Shown: positions 6,386-14,271, counted from the stretch's first letter. The stretch: 19,477 nucleotides of DNA from CALACW01 sp963627915 (GCA_963627915.1 CAVGCY010000036.1:1-19477), one strand, 5' to 3'. Program-made: numbers and translations. The notes: a model not told the origin generated them from the sequence alone.

Positions 6386-8182
6386 ATGGCAGAAAACAGA
6401 TACATCGGCGATTATCCCGTTATCGGAATCCGTCCTATCATTGACGGCCGAAGAGGACCTCTTAAGGTAAGAGAGTCGCTTGAGGAGCAGACCATGAATA
6501 TGGCTAAGACCGCGGCGAAGCTCTTTACCGAGAATCTCAAATATTCCAACGGCGAACCCGTAAAGGTCGTTATTTCGTCCACGAGTATAGGCAGAGTTGC
6601 CGAGGCCGCTCAGTGCGCGGAGGAGTTCAGAAAGGCCGGCGTTGCAATTACGCTTTCCGTAACGCCTTGCTGGTGTTACGGTTCGGAGACAATGGACGCC
6701 GATCCCATGACTATTAAGGGCGTATGGGGATTCAATGCTACGGAGCGTCCCGGCGCGGTTTACCTTGCCTCCGTTCTTGCAACTCACGCGCAGAAGGGTC
6801 TGCCCGCATTCGGTATATACGGTAAGGACGTACAGGACGCGGACGATACGACCGTTCCCGACGACGTTAAGGAAAAGCTTCTCCGTTTTGCGCGCGCCGC
6901 AGTCGCCGCCGCTTCGATGAGAGGAAAGTCGTATCTTCAGATAGGTTCTATCTGTATGGGTATCGGCGGTTCGTCCATAAGCCCCGACTTTATCGAGGAG
7001 TATCTCGGTATGAGGGTTGAGTCGGTTGACGAGGTTGAGATTATCAGACGAATGACCGAGGGAATTTATGACGAGAACGAATTCAAAAAGGCTTTTAAGT
7101 GGACGAAGGAGCATTGCCCCGAAGGCTTTGACAAGAACCCCGAATTTGTCAGAAAATCACCCGAGCAGAAGGAAAAGGACTGGGAGTTTGTCGTTAAGAT
7201 GATGGTTATTATAAAAGACCTGATGAACGGCAATAAGAATCTTCCCGAGGGACGCGAGGAGGAAATGGTCGGACATAACGCTATTGCCGCAGGCTTCCAG
7301 GGTCAGCGTCAGTGGACGGATTTTTATCCCAACTGCGATTTCGGCGAAGCGATGTGCAATACCTCGTTTGACTGGAACGGCGCAAGAGAGCCGTACGTTC
7401 TTGCAACCGAAAACGATACGCTCAACGGTATTTCAATGCTGTTTATGAAGCTGCTTACGAACCGTGCGCAGATGTTTGCGGACGTTCGTACCTTCTGGAG
7501 CGCAGATTCCGTAAAGAGAGTTACGGGCTACGATATCGAGGGCAAGGCAAAGGACGCCGGCGGATTTATTCATCTTATCAATTCCGGCGCATGCTGTCTT
7601 GATGCCTGCGGTGAAATTAAGGACGAAAACGGGAACGCCGTTATCAAGCCCTGGTACGACGTAACCGAAAAGGATATAGACACAATGCTGAAGGCAACCG
7701 AATGGTGTGCCGCCGATAACGGATATTTCAGAGGGGGCGGATTCTCTTCAAGATTTTTGACCCGTGCCGAAATGCCCGCTACCATGATAAGAATTAATCT
7801 TGTAAAGGGCTTGGGACCCACGATTCAGATTGCCGAGGGTTACACTGTCGCTCTGCCCGACGAGGTTTCCGATATTCTTTGGAAACGTACCGACTATACA
7901 TGGCCCTGCACATGGTTTGCTCCCGTCTGCAACGGCAAAGGTCCTTTTAAATCGGCTTACGATCTTATGAACACATGGGGCGCAAACCACGGCGCAATCA
8001 CCTACGGTCACATCGGCGCAGATCTTATAACAATGTGCTCAATGCTCAGAATTCCCGTAGGACTTCATAACGTACCCGATGAGAAGATATTCCGTCCCGC
8101 CGCATGGAACGCGTTCGGAACAAAGGATTTGGAGGGCGCGGATTACAGAGCGTGCGCCGCGTACGGTCCTCTTTATAAATAA
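6386..8182 (+). CDS. fucI: L-fucose isomerase
   Basis: A 598-residue protein, close to the usual length of about 590. It converts L-fucose to L-fuculose in the cytoplasm (D-arabinose is a usual side substrate). The start IGIRPIIDGRRG and the metal-site motif ATENDTLNG (E342) followed 24 residues later by ADVRT (D366) match the Mn-binding Glu and Asp of E. coli FucI (E337/D361) with a constant offset of five. WGANHGAITYGHIGAD near the C-terminus supplies the third ligand histidine. It follows the kinase by 45 bp, with AGGAAAGGAAG upstream of the ATG, and is the last gene before a strong terminator at 8205. Together isomerase and kinase would take fucose, probably from host mucin or plant glycans, to L-fuculose-1-phosphate; the aldolase and transporter must lie elsewhere. 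Confidence 0.95.
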   Translation: MAENRYIGDYPVIGIRPIIDGRRGPLKVRESLEEQTMNMAKTAAKLFTENLKYSNGEPVKVVISSTSIGRVAEAAQCAEEFRKAGVAITLSVTPCWCYGSETMDADPMTIKGVWGFNATERPGAVYLASVLATHAQKGLPAFGIYGKDVQDADDTTVPDDVKEKLLRFARAAVAAASMRGKSYLQIGSICMGIGGSSISPDFIEEYLGMRVESVDEVEIIRRMTEGIYDENEFKKAFKWTKEHCPEGFDKNPEFVRKSPEQKEKDWEFVVKMMVIIKDLMNGNKNLPEGREEEMVGHNAIAAGFQGQRQWTDFYPNCDFGEAMCNTSFDWNGAREPYVLATENDTLNGISMLFMKLLTNRAQMFADVRTFWSADSVKRVTGYDIEGKAKDAGGFIHLINSGACCLDACGEIKDENGNAVIKPWYDVTEKDIDTMLKATEWCAADNGYFRGGGFSSRFLTRAEMPATMIRINLVKGLGPTIQIAEGYTVALPDEVSDILWKRTDYTWPCTWFAPVCNGKGPFKSAYDLMNTWGANHGAITYGHIGADLITMCSMLRIPVGLHNVPDEKIFRPAAWNAFGTKDLEGADYRACAAYGPLYK

Positions 8183-8204
8183 GCAAACAATATAAATACT
8201 GCCG

Positions 8205-8239
8205 GACTGCGACGAAATCAAAATCGTCGCAGTCTTTTT
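8205..8239 (+). terminator. Strong terminator after fucI
   Basis: A perfect 11-bp stem, GACTGCGACGA (8205-8215) / TCGTCGCAGTC (8224-8234), with an 8-nt loop and T5. It ends the lipoprotein-kinase-fucI unit 22 bp after the stop codon. Confidence 0.9.
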
Positions 8240-8357
8240 ATATCGGTATCAAATTTTGCTTCATTGTACAATTTTGATAAAGAAAAATAGTTAATCGATA
8301 AATTAAAACATGATTTTGTTGAAAAGGTAAATTTTTGTTTTATGGTATTAAAACTCT

Positions 8358-8386
8358 TTGAAATTATTTATATGCGGTGCTATAAT
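8358..8386 (+). promoter_or_regulatory. Promoter of the oxaloacetate decarboxylase operon
   Basis: TTGAAA (8358-8363), 17-bp spacer, TATAAT (8381-8386) with an extended -10 TG at 8378-8379. The start is expected near 8393, leaving a leader of about 120 nt. Confidence 0.8.
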
Positions 8387-8392
8387 ATATAA

Positions 8393-8514
8393 TGGAGGAG
8401 ATTAGGGGATTTCTTTAATCTGCATGTAAATTCCGGTATATTCTTATCTCATTTTTTTGTACAATCGGCCGGATTGCCCCGATATTATTATCTCCGACGG
8501 AGGTCATTGTTTAT
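8393..8514 (+). promoter_or_regulatory. Long leader of the oad operon with a hairpin over the ribosome site
   Basis: The 120-nt untranslated leader can form an early hairpin of GATTAGGG with CTTTAATC (8 bp, two G-U pairs, starting at about 8400). At its end it forms CTCC-GAC-GGAG (8492-8502), which pairs away the GGAGG (8499-8503) used by the first gene. No known riboswitch class was recognised. Translational control is possible but unproven. Confidence 0.4.
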
Positions 8515-9897
8515 ATGAAAATTCAGTTTACCGAAACGGTGCTGCGTGACGCGCAGCAGTCGCTTATAGCCACGAGAATGCCGTATGACGAGTTTGAACC
8601 GATACTCAAAACCCTCGATTCGGCGGGTTTTTATTCGCTTGAATGCTGGGGAGGCGCAACATTTGATTCGTGCTTAAGATATCTTAACGAAGATCCGTGG
8701 GAAAGGCTCGGAAAAATAAAGAAGGCGTGTCCGAATACAAAACTTCAGATGCTTTTAAGAGGTCAGAATCTTCTGGGATACAAGCATTATCCCGATGACG
8801 TCGTTCGGATGTTCGTCAGAAAAAGCGTAGAAAACGGTATTGATATTATAAGAATATTCGACGCACTCAATGATTTCAGAAACATTAAAACGGCTGTCGA
8901 CGAAACTCTCAAATGCGGTGCTGTCGCTTCGGGTACGCTCTGTTATACGACAAGTCCCGTTCACACGCTTGATTCATTCGTAAAGAGCGCGAAAGAGCTT
9001 GAGAATATGGGCGTTCAGACAATCTGCGTCAAGGATATGGCGGGTATCATGAGCCCGAAGGAGGCGTACGAGCTTATAAAGGCGATTAAAGAGAGCGTTC
9101 GTATCCCCGTTATTCTTCATACGCATTCTACAACGGGCCTCGGATTCATGACTCTTTTGAAAGCCGTCGAGGCAGGGGCCGACGTTATAGATACCGCAAT
9201 TTCATCATTTTCCGGCGGTACGGCACAGCCTGCAACGGAAACTATGAATTATGTTCTCAAACAGTACGGTTACGAGACTGGGCTTGATGAAAAGAAGCTT
9301 ATGGAAATCAATACTTTCTTTAAGGCGTACAGAGATAAGTGCTTAAAGTCGGGGCTTCTCAATCCCGTTGTCATGGCTACGGCTACCGACGCGCTCAATT
9401 ATCAGATTCCCGGCGGTATGCTGTCGAATCTTGTAGCTCAGCTTACCGCGCAGAACAAGCTTGATAAGCTCGATGAGGTTCTTGCCGAAACGCCGAGGGT
9501 CAGAGCGGACCTCGGCTATCCTCCGCTCGTAACGCCTATGAGCCAGATGGTCGGCGTTCAGGCAACGTCCAATGTTCTGTTCGGAAAATATAAAAATATC
9601 TCAAAAGAAGTCAAGAGCTACATAAAAGGCGAGTACGGTAAAGCTCCCGGCAGGATTGACGGCGAGCTTATGAAAAAAGTTCTCGGAAACGAAAAGCCCG
9701 TAACGGGCAGATTTGCCGATACTCTTGAACCCATGTTTGAAAAAACGAAAAAGGAGCTCGGCTCAAAGGCAAAGAGCGACGAGGACGTTCTGTCTTATAT
9801 TGCGTTTCCGACGCTTGCCGAGAAATTTTCTGACGAGAGAGAATTAAGAAAGAGCAGAACCTTTACTTATTCTTTCAAAGAAATAAAGGAGGACTGA
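8515..9897 (+). CDS. oadA: Oxaloacetate decarboxylase alpha subunit, carboxyltransferase domain (OadA/PycB type)
   Basis: A 460-residue biotin-dependent carboxyltransferase. TVLRDAQQS carries the metal-binding Asp (D12). CVKDMAGI gives the catalytic Lys (K173), and HTHSTTG the HxH metal ligands (H202, H204). The C-terminal conserved carboxylase domain runs to about residue 440. It moves CO2 from oxaloacetate to biotin, giving pyruvate. Unlike one-piece OadA proteins of about 590 residues it stops before a biotinyl domain; the carrier is the separate gene at 10299-10679. A pyruvate carboxylase subunit B would look similar, but the membrane gamma and beta subunits in the same operon identify a sodium-pumping decarboxylase. 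The stop codon is 4 bp before the next ATG and the downstream ribosome site lies inside this gene. Confidence 0.92.
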   Translation: MKIQFTETVLRDAQQSLIATRMPYDEFEPILKTLDSAGFYSLECWGGATFDSCLRYLNEDPWERLGKIKKACPNTKLQMLLRGQNLLGYKHYPDDVVRMFVRKSVENGIDIIRIFDALNDFRNIKTAVDETLKCGAVASGTLCYTTSPVHTLDSFVKSAKELENMGVQTICVKDMAGIMSPKEAYELIKAIKESVRIPVILHTHSTTGLGFMTLLKAVEAGADVIDTAISSFSGGTAQPATETMNYVLKQYGYETGLDEKKLMEINTFFKAYRDKCLKSGLLNPVVMATATDALNYQIPGGMLSNLVAQLTAQNKLDKLDEVLAETPRVRADLGYPPLVTPMSQMVGVQATSNVLFGKYKNISKEVKSYIKGEYGKAPGRIDGELMKKVLGNEKPVTGRFADTLEPMFEKTKKELGSKAKSDEDVLSYIAFPTLAEKFSDERELRKSRTFTYSFKEIKED

Positions 9898-9901
9898 AAC
9901 A

Positions 9902-10297
9902 ATGTTTAATTATCGGCTTTTGGGCGTATTTACCCGGCTTTACGGAGAAAATGCGCAGATGACGTTCGGCAGATCTCTGCTTATTTCGGTTGTCGGTTTT
10001 GTGCTTGTAATTATTGTTCTTTTGCTTCTGGCTCTTGTCGTAAAGGGATTTTCCGCGCTGTTCGGTAAGTCCGGAAAAAATGAAACCGCCGTTTCCGCGG
10101 ATTCCGCGGTTCAGCCGGTTCAGCCGGTTCAGCCGGTTCAAACCGTTCAGTCTGTTCAGTCTGCCGTTTCAGCTCCCGTGCTTGAAGGTATCGGCGAAGA
10201 ACAGGCGGCCGTTGTAATGGCTGTTGTAAGCTATAAGACGGGTATACCGCTCAACAGACTGCAGTTTAACTCTATTAAATTATCGGAGGATAAATAA
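9902..10297 (+). CDS. oadG: Oxaloacetate decarboxylase gamma subunit (OadG family)
   Basis: A 131-residue protein with one strongly hydrophobic helix (about residues 24-47), then a flexible Val-Gln-Pro linker and a short C-terminal domain (EEQAAVVMAVVSYKTG). This is the OadG layout: a membrane anchor that holds the carboxyltransferase to the beta subunit and, in characterised enzymes, binds zinc and speeds decarboxylation. The linker is encoded by a 9-bp tandem repeat (10112-10156). AAGGAGG inside the end of oadA gives the start. It is followed one base later by the biotin-carrier gene, so the two are tightly coupled. Confidence 0.85.
   Translation: MFNYRLLGVFTRLYGENAQMTFGRSLLISVVGFVLVIIVLLLLALVVKGFSALFGKSGKNETAVSADSAVQPVQPVQPVQTVQSVQSAVSAPVLEGIGEEQAAVVMAVVSYKTGIPLNRLQFNSIKLSEDK
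10112..10156 (+). repeat. 9-bp tandem repeat coding the gamma-subunit linker
   Basis: Three perfect copies of CAGCCGGTT (10112-10138) followed by two degenerate copies to 10156. They encode Gln-Pro-Val units. Slippage would change linker length in whole codons without breaking the frame. Confidence 0.85.
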
Positions 10298-10298
10298 A

Positions 10299-10679
10299 AT
10301 GAAATACGAAGTTGTACTTAACGGTAAAAAATATGAAGTAGACGTTACCGAAACGGACGCTGTTATAACCTCTGTTTCTAACGTTCCGGCACAGGCCGCC
10401 GCTCCGGTTCAGGCCGCCGCTCCGGTTCAGGCTGCCGCTCCGGTTCAGACTGCCGCTCCCGCAGTTTCGGGTGAAAGCGTTATCGCGCCCATGCCAGGAA
10501 ATATTCTTGACGTAAAGGTAAGCGCGGGGCAGAGCGTGAAAGCGGGAGACGTTATGTTTATTCTTGAAGCAATGAAAATGGAAAACGAGATTGTCGCTCC
10601 GGCTGCAGGCACGGTAAAGCAGGTTCTTGTGCAAAAAGGCTCTGTTGTCAATTCCGACGACGTTCTCGCAGTCATTTAA
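10299..10679 (+). CDS. Biotin carboxyl carrier protein of the decarboxylase
   Basis: A 126-residue carrier. The biotinylation motif EAMKMEN places the modified lysine at K93, with the usual 35 or so residues to the C-terminus. A flexible Ala-Pro-Val-Gln linker (about residues 31-57) separates it from an N-terminal KYEVVLNGKKYEVDV segment. The biotin arm shuttles CO2 from the carboxyltransferase to the membrane beta subunit. Ribosome site GGAGG lies inside the end of oadG; the gap is one base. It must be biotinylated by BirA, so this operon depends on biotin supply such as the bioY upstream. Confidence 0.93.
   Translation: MKYEVVLNGKKYEVDVTETDAVITSVSNVPAQAAAPVQAAAPVQAAAPVQTAAPAVSGESVIAPMPGNILDVKVSAGQSVKAGDVMFILEAMKMENEIVAPAAGTVKQVLVQKGSVVNSDDVLAVI
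10392..10460 (+). repeat. 18-bp tandem repeat coding the biotin-carrier linker
   Basis: Units at 10392-10409 and 10410-10427 are identical; the copy at 10428-10445 differs by one base, and a partial degenerate fourth follows. Each encodes Gln-Ala-Ala-Ala-Pro-Val, giving an in-frame, length-variable linker. Confidence 0.85.
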
Positions 10680-10691
10680 ATGAGGTAAATT

Positions 10692-11885
10692 ATGGAACTT
10701 ATAACCGAAGTAGTAAAAGGAATATGGGAAGCGTCGGGCTTTGCTCTGCTTACATGGCAGAACCTCGTTATGATTGCCGTTGCCGCCGTATTCTTTGTTC
10801 TTGCAATTAAATTTAAATTCGAGCCTCTTCTGCTCGTTCCGATAGCGTTCGGAATACTTCTTGCAAACCTTCCCGGCGCAAATATAATGCTTGATACCAC
10901 CGGCGGACAGTTGGGTGATATATCCGATACGGCTTCTGTCGCCGCAGGAACGCACTGGTACGATTCCGGCGTATTGCGCATATTGTACACAGGCGTTAAA
11001 TCGAGCGTTTTTCCATGCCTTATATTTATGGGCGTAGGCGCGATGACGGATTTCGGACCGCTCCTTTCAAACCCGGTTTCGCTTGTACTCGGAGCCGCGG
11101 CTCAGCTCGGTATTTACGTCGCATTTATTATAGCGATTCTTTTAGGCTTTACTCCCAGTGAGGCGGCGTCTATCGCAATAATCGGCGGAGCGGACGGTCC
11201 TACGGCTATATTCCTGGCTTCACGGCTTGCATCTCATCTGCTTGCCCCTATCGCGCTTGCGGCGTATTCGTATATGGCTCTTATTCCGATAATCCAGCCT
11301 CCGATTATGAGAATTTTAACGACGGAAAAAGAACGTAAGGTTAAAATGACTCAGCTTCGCAAGGTTTCAAAGACGGAGAAGATTATTTTCCCGGTTGTCG
11401 TTCTTGTAATTGTGGCGCTTCTTCTTCCCGACGTTGCTCCGCTTTTGGGAATGTTTATGTTCGGAAACCTGCTTCGTGAATGCGGAGTTTGCGACAGACT
11501 TTCCGATACGGCTCAGAACTCTCTTATGAATACCGTTACGATAATGCTCGGAGTATGCGTCGGAGCTACGGCAAACGGTCAGGATTTCTTACAGCTGAGA
11601 ACCATAAAAATCGTTGTTCTCGGACTTGTCGCTTTCATTTTCTCGACTGTCGGAGGAGTCCTGTTCGGCAAGCTTCTTTATGTTATTACAAAGGGGAAGG
11701 TTAATCCTCTTATCGGCGCGGCGGGAGTTTCCGCCGTCCCCATGGCCGCAAGAGTTGCGCAAAACGAGGGTAGAAAATACGAGCCTACGAATTTCCTGCT
11801 TATGCATGCAATGGGACCCAATGTCGCGGGTGTTATCGGCTCTGCTGTTGCCGCGGGATTCCTGCTTGTAATGTTCGGGGGCTGA
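10692..11885 (+). CDS. oadB: Oxaloacetate decarboxylase beta subunit, sodium pump (OadB)
   Basis: A 397-residue integral membrane protein with about nine to ten hydrophobic segments. It receives carboxy-biotin, releases CO2 and exports Na+. The family motif GGADGPTAIF spans 165-174. Residues shown by mutagenesis to matter in Klebsiella OadB (D203, Y229, N373, G377, S382, R389) all appear here with one constant offset of 35: D168, Y194, N338, G342, S347 and R354 in NPLIGAAGVSAVPMAAR. The pump therefore looks intact. It follows the biotin carrier by 12 bp with a GAGG ribosome site and lies 3 bp before the HAD gene. The same fold serves methylmalonyl- and glutaconyl-CoA decarboxylases; the OadA-type carboxyltransferase decides for oxaloacetate. 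Confidence 0.95.
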   Translation: MELITEVVKGIWEASGFALLTWQNLVMIAVAAVFFVLAIKFKFEPLLLVPIAFGILLANLPGANIMLDTTGGQLGDISDTASVAAGTHWYDSGVLRILYTGVKSSVFPCLIFMGVGAMTDFGPLLSNPVSLVLGAAAQLGIYVAFIIAILLGFTPSEAASIAIIGGADGPTAIFLASRLASHLLAPIALAAYSYMALIPIIQPPIMRILTTEKERKVKMTQLRKVSKTEKIIFPVVVLVIVALLLPDVAPLLGMFMFGNLLRECGVCDRLSDTAQNSLMNTVTIMLGVCVGATANGQDFLQLRTIKIVVLGLVAFIFSTVGGVLFGKLLYVITKGKVNPLIGAAGVSAVPMAARVAQNEGRKYEPTNFLLMHAMGPNVAGVIGSAVAAGFLLVMFGG

Positions 11886-11888
11886 TTT

Positions 11889-12545
11889 ATGATTAAATAC
11901 GTTTTTTTTGACCTTGACGGTACGATAATGCGCTCCGATCCCGGGGTCGTAGAGTGTGTTAAATATTCGATCGAAAAATCGGGTTTTCCCGTACCCGATA
12001 CGGCTGTTCTGTTTAAATTTATAGGTCCTCCGCTCAGGGATTCATATATGGATTTCTGCTCGATGACTGATGAACAGAGCATGAGAGCCATATCATATTA
12101 CCGTGAAAGGTATAATGAAAAGGGAATATTCGAGTGTGAGGTTTATCCCGGCATTATCGAACTGTTTGAACGGCTTAAATCAAACGGAATCGTAATAGCG
12201 ACGGCTACGTCTAAGCCCGAGCATATGGCTGTCAGGATTGCCGATAAATTCGGTCTGAATAATTATATAACGCTTGTTGCCGGAAGCGACGATAGCGAAA
12301 CTCAGACAAAAACGGACGTTATTTTAAACGCCTTCGACCGCCTTTCCATAGGGGAGTTTGACAGAGATTCCGTTTTGATGGTCGGCGACAGAAAGTTTGA
12401 CGTAATCGGTGCACATAACTGCGGGATTAAGTGTCTCGGTGCCGGATGGGGCTACGGAACAAAGGATGAGCTTATATCCTCCGGTGCGGATTATTATGCG
12501 GATTCGGCGGCGGAAGCGGGAGATATTATTCTTTCCTTACGGTAA
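11889..12545 (+). CDS. HAD-superfamily phosphatase (phosphoglycolate-phosphatase-like)
   Basis: A 218-residue HAD subfamily IA enzyme with all four motifs: DLDGT with nucleophile D8 and D10, TATSKP (motif II, near 105-110), K141, and VGDRKFD with D167 and D171. A helical cap lies between residues 15 and 85. Such enzymes hydrolyse phosphoglycolate, pyrophosphate or sugar and nucleotide phosphates; the substrate cannot be told from sequence. It begins 3 bp after oadB, with GGGGG just upstream, so it is the fifth gene of the decarboxylase operon. Only AT-rich sequence and no strong hairpin follows it. Confidence 0.85.
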   Translation: MIKYVFFDLDGTIMRSDPGVVECVKYSIEKSGFPVPDTAVLFKFIGPPLRDSYMDFCSMTDEQSMRAISYYRERYNEKGIFECEVYPGIIELFERLKSNGIVIATATSKPEHMAVRIADKFGLNNYITLVAGSDDSETQTKTDVILNAFDRLSIGEFDRDSVLMVGDRKFDVIGAHNCGIKCLGAGWGYGTKDELISSGADYYADSAAEAGDIILSLR

Positions 12546-12801
12546 TATATAATATAGTAATATAGTAATATAAATACTATTATAATATACAGCCGTTTCG
12601 TTCTTCTGACGCGGCGTCCGTCGGATTTCCGCTGTCGGATAAACGCGAAGCTTTTATAAAAGGTTGTTTTTTTGACAGTATAAAAATGTAAATGAACCGA
12701 ATGATCGACATTATAATTTGTCAATTCGCAAAATTCGATGACTTTCAAAAATGTATTTTATGGACAATAATCATAAAATAACATAATTTTGGAAAAGAGG
12801 C
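12546..12801. other. AT-rich intergenic region without a gene
   Basis: It holds short AT-only repeats (about 12546-12590), two direct copies of GTCGGAT (about 12617-12642), and CTTTTATAAAAG followed closely by T7 (about 12653-12674), which may be a weak terminator for the decarboxylase operon. No gene or RNA was recognised. Confidence 0.4.
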
Positions 12802-12830
12802 TTGACTTCTCAATTTTTATAGTATATTAT
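12802..12830 (+). promoter_or_regulatory. Promoter of dockerin gene copy 1
   Basis: TTGACT (12802-12807), 17-bp spacer, TATTAT (12825-12830). CGGAGGT lies about 8 bases before the ATG at 12881. Confidence 0.7.
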
Positions 12831-12880
12831 AATACATGCTGATATTAATTATTCTTTATTTTCAACGGAGGTAGTTAAAA

Positions 12881-13444
12881 ATGAACAACAAATCAGTAAA
12901 GCTTTTATCATTAATGCTCAGTGCAATGATGATGATCGTTGCAATCCCCATGGGTGTTATGGCAGAGTTCGGCGGTACTGATGCTGAAGTTTCTTCAGAT
13001 CTTAACGCAGGTAAGAACGAGTACGTTTCCGAGGGTGAGAGCGTTTCAGGCGAAGATGCGTCTGAGGAGGACTCGACCGGAGTTGTTCCCACCACAGAGG
13101 AATCCAGCAGTGAGATAGTTACTGTTCCCACGACCGAGGCTAAGTCAGAAGAGGTATCAACTGTTGAGCCTGCATCCGACGAGGAGACCACCGGTAAGGA
13201 AGAGGAGTCTAAAGAGCCTACTACAGCAGATTACTTAATCATGGGCGACCTTAACAATGACGGTAAGGTTACTGCAGAGGACGCAAGAATTGCTCTTAGA
13301 ATCGCTGCCAAGCTTGAGAATGCATCTGCATATCAGATGAAGGTCGGCGACCTTAACAAGGACGGCAAGATTAGCGCTATGGAAGCAAGATATATCCTCA
13401 GATTTGCGGCTAAGCTTGACGCTGTTTTACAGGGAGTTATCTAA
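12881..13444 (+). CDS. Small secreted dockerin protein, copy 1
   Basis: 187 residues. A signal peptide with likely cleavage after VMA (residue 28) is followed by about 85 residues of acidic Ser/Thr/Glu-rich low-complexity sequence, then a C-terminal type I dockerin. The two dockerin repeats are GDLNNDGKVTAEDARIALR (from 122) and GDLNKDGKISAMEARYILR (from 156). The calcium ligands are D123, N125, D127, D134 and D157, N159, D161, E168. Dockerins bind cohesins, but here no catalytic or carbohydrate-binding domain is attached, so the partner and job are unknown. Codon choice is restricted (GAG/GAA, AAG, CTT), as in highly expressed genes. It is a stand-alone gene with promoter and terminator, and is identical to copy 2 at 13708-14271. 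Confidence 0.88.
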   Translation: MNNKSVKLLSLMLSAMMMIVAIPMGVMAEFGGTDAEVSSDLNAGKNEYVSEGESVSGEDASEEDSTGVVPTTEESSSEIVTVPTTEAKSEEVSTVEPASDEETTGKEEESKEPTTADYLIMGDLNNDGKVTAEDARIALRIAAKLENASAYQMKVGDLNKDGKISAMEARYILRFAAKLDAVLQGVI

Positions 13445-13474
13445 TTCCTACATAGTAAAGCGAATGTGAAAAAG

Positions 13475-13503
13475 ACGCCTCGGAGGTTACTCCGAGGCGT
13501 TTT
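13475..13503 (+). terminator. Terminator of dockerin copy 1
   Basis: A perfect 11-bp stem, ACGCCTCGGAG (13475-13485) / CTCCGAGGCGT (13490-13500), with GTTA loop and a short T-run. Confidence 0.85.
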
Positions 13504-13633
13504 GACTTCCGTTCTGTATTGCATTTGATTGATTATTTTTTCTGTTTTTTTGTCCAATATGCAACAATTGGACTGATTTCCTTATATTTATTGTGTTTTA
13601 TTTCATAAAAGTGTATTAATTATTAAAATAGAC

Positions 13634-13662
13634 TTGACTTATTCGGTAAAAAGGATTATCAT
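13634..13662 (+). promoter_or_regulatory. Promoter of dockerin gene copy 2
   Basis: TTGACT (13634-13639), 17-bp spacer, TATCAT (13657-13662). Same -35 as copy 1, but the spacer is unrelated and the -10 differs. Confidence 0.65.
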
Positions 13663-13707
13663 TATATACGCTGATGTTAATTATAATCTATCACGGAGGT
13701 AGTCAAA

Positions 13708-14271
13708 ATGAACAACAAATCAGTAAAGCTTTTATCATTAATGCTCAGTGCAATGATGATGATCGTTGCAATCCCCATGGGTGTTATGGCAGAGTTCGGC
13801 GGTACTGATGCTGAAGTTTCTTCAGATCTTAACGCAGGTAAGAACGAGTACGTTTCCGAGGGTGAGAGCGTTTCAGGCGAAGATGCGTCTGAGGAGGACT
13901 CGACCGGAGTTGTTCCCACCACAGAGGAATCCAGCAGTGAGATAGTTACTGTTCCCACGACCGAGGCTAAGTCAGAAGAGGTATCAACTGTTGAGCCTGC
14001 ATCCGACGAGGAGACCACCGGTAAGGAAGAGGAGTCTAAAGAGCCTACTACAGCAGATTACTTAATCATGGGCGACCTTAACAATGACGGTAAGGTTACT
14101 GCAGAGGACGCAAGAATTGCTCTTAGAATCGCTGCCAAGCTTGAGAATGCATCTGCATATCAGATGAAGGTCGGCGACCTTAACAAGGACGGCAAGATTA
14201 GCGCTATGGAAGCAAGATATATCCTCAGATTTGCGGCTAAGCTTGACGCTGTTTTACAGGGAGTTATCTAA
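13708..14271 (+). CDS. Small secreted dockerin protein, copy 2 (identical)
   Basis: The same 187-residue protein as copy 1: signal peptide, acidic low-complexity stretch, two-repeat dockerin. Reading the copies block by block, I found no differing base from 12877 to 13461 against 13704 to 14288 (offset 827). Outside this block the sequences differ quickly. The upstream leader keeps only GCTGAT-TTAATTAT and CGGAGGTAGT, with indels, and the downstream part keeps the terminator stem with changes. Both copies have their own promoter and ribosome site and look functional, so the arrangement would raise dosage of one product. Confidence 0.88.
   Translation: MNNKSVKLLSLMLSAMMMIVAIPMGVMAEFGGTDAEVSSDLNAGKNEYVSEGESVSGEDASEEDSTGVVPTTEESSSEIVTVPTTEAKSEEVSTVEPASDEETTGKEEESKEPTTADYLIMGDLNNDGKVTAEDARIALRIAAKLENASAYQMKVGDLNKDGKISAMEARYILRFAAKLDAVLQGVI

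Noticed and set aside
6203..7114. Long minus-strand open frame (303 codons) under the kinase/fucI genes
   Set aside because: Arg/Ser-rich translation without motifs; it overlaps a well-supported fucI and kinase on the other strand.
10112..10460. Possible CRISPR-like array
   Set aside because: The repeats are 9 and 18 bp, directly tandem without spacers, and encode protein linkers in frame.
10275..10955. Minus-strand open frame with Asn-Arg-Ser-Gly repeats
   Set aside because: It is the shadow of the 18-bp linker repeat and the oadB start; no ribosome site or family resemblance.
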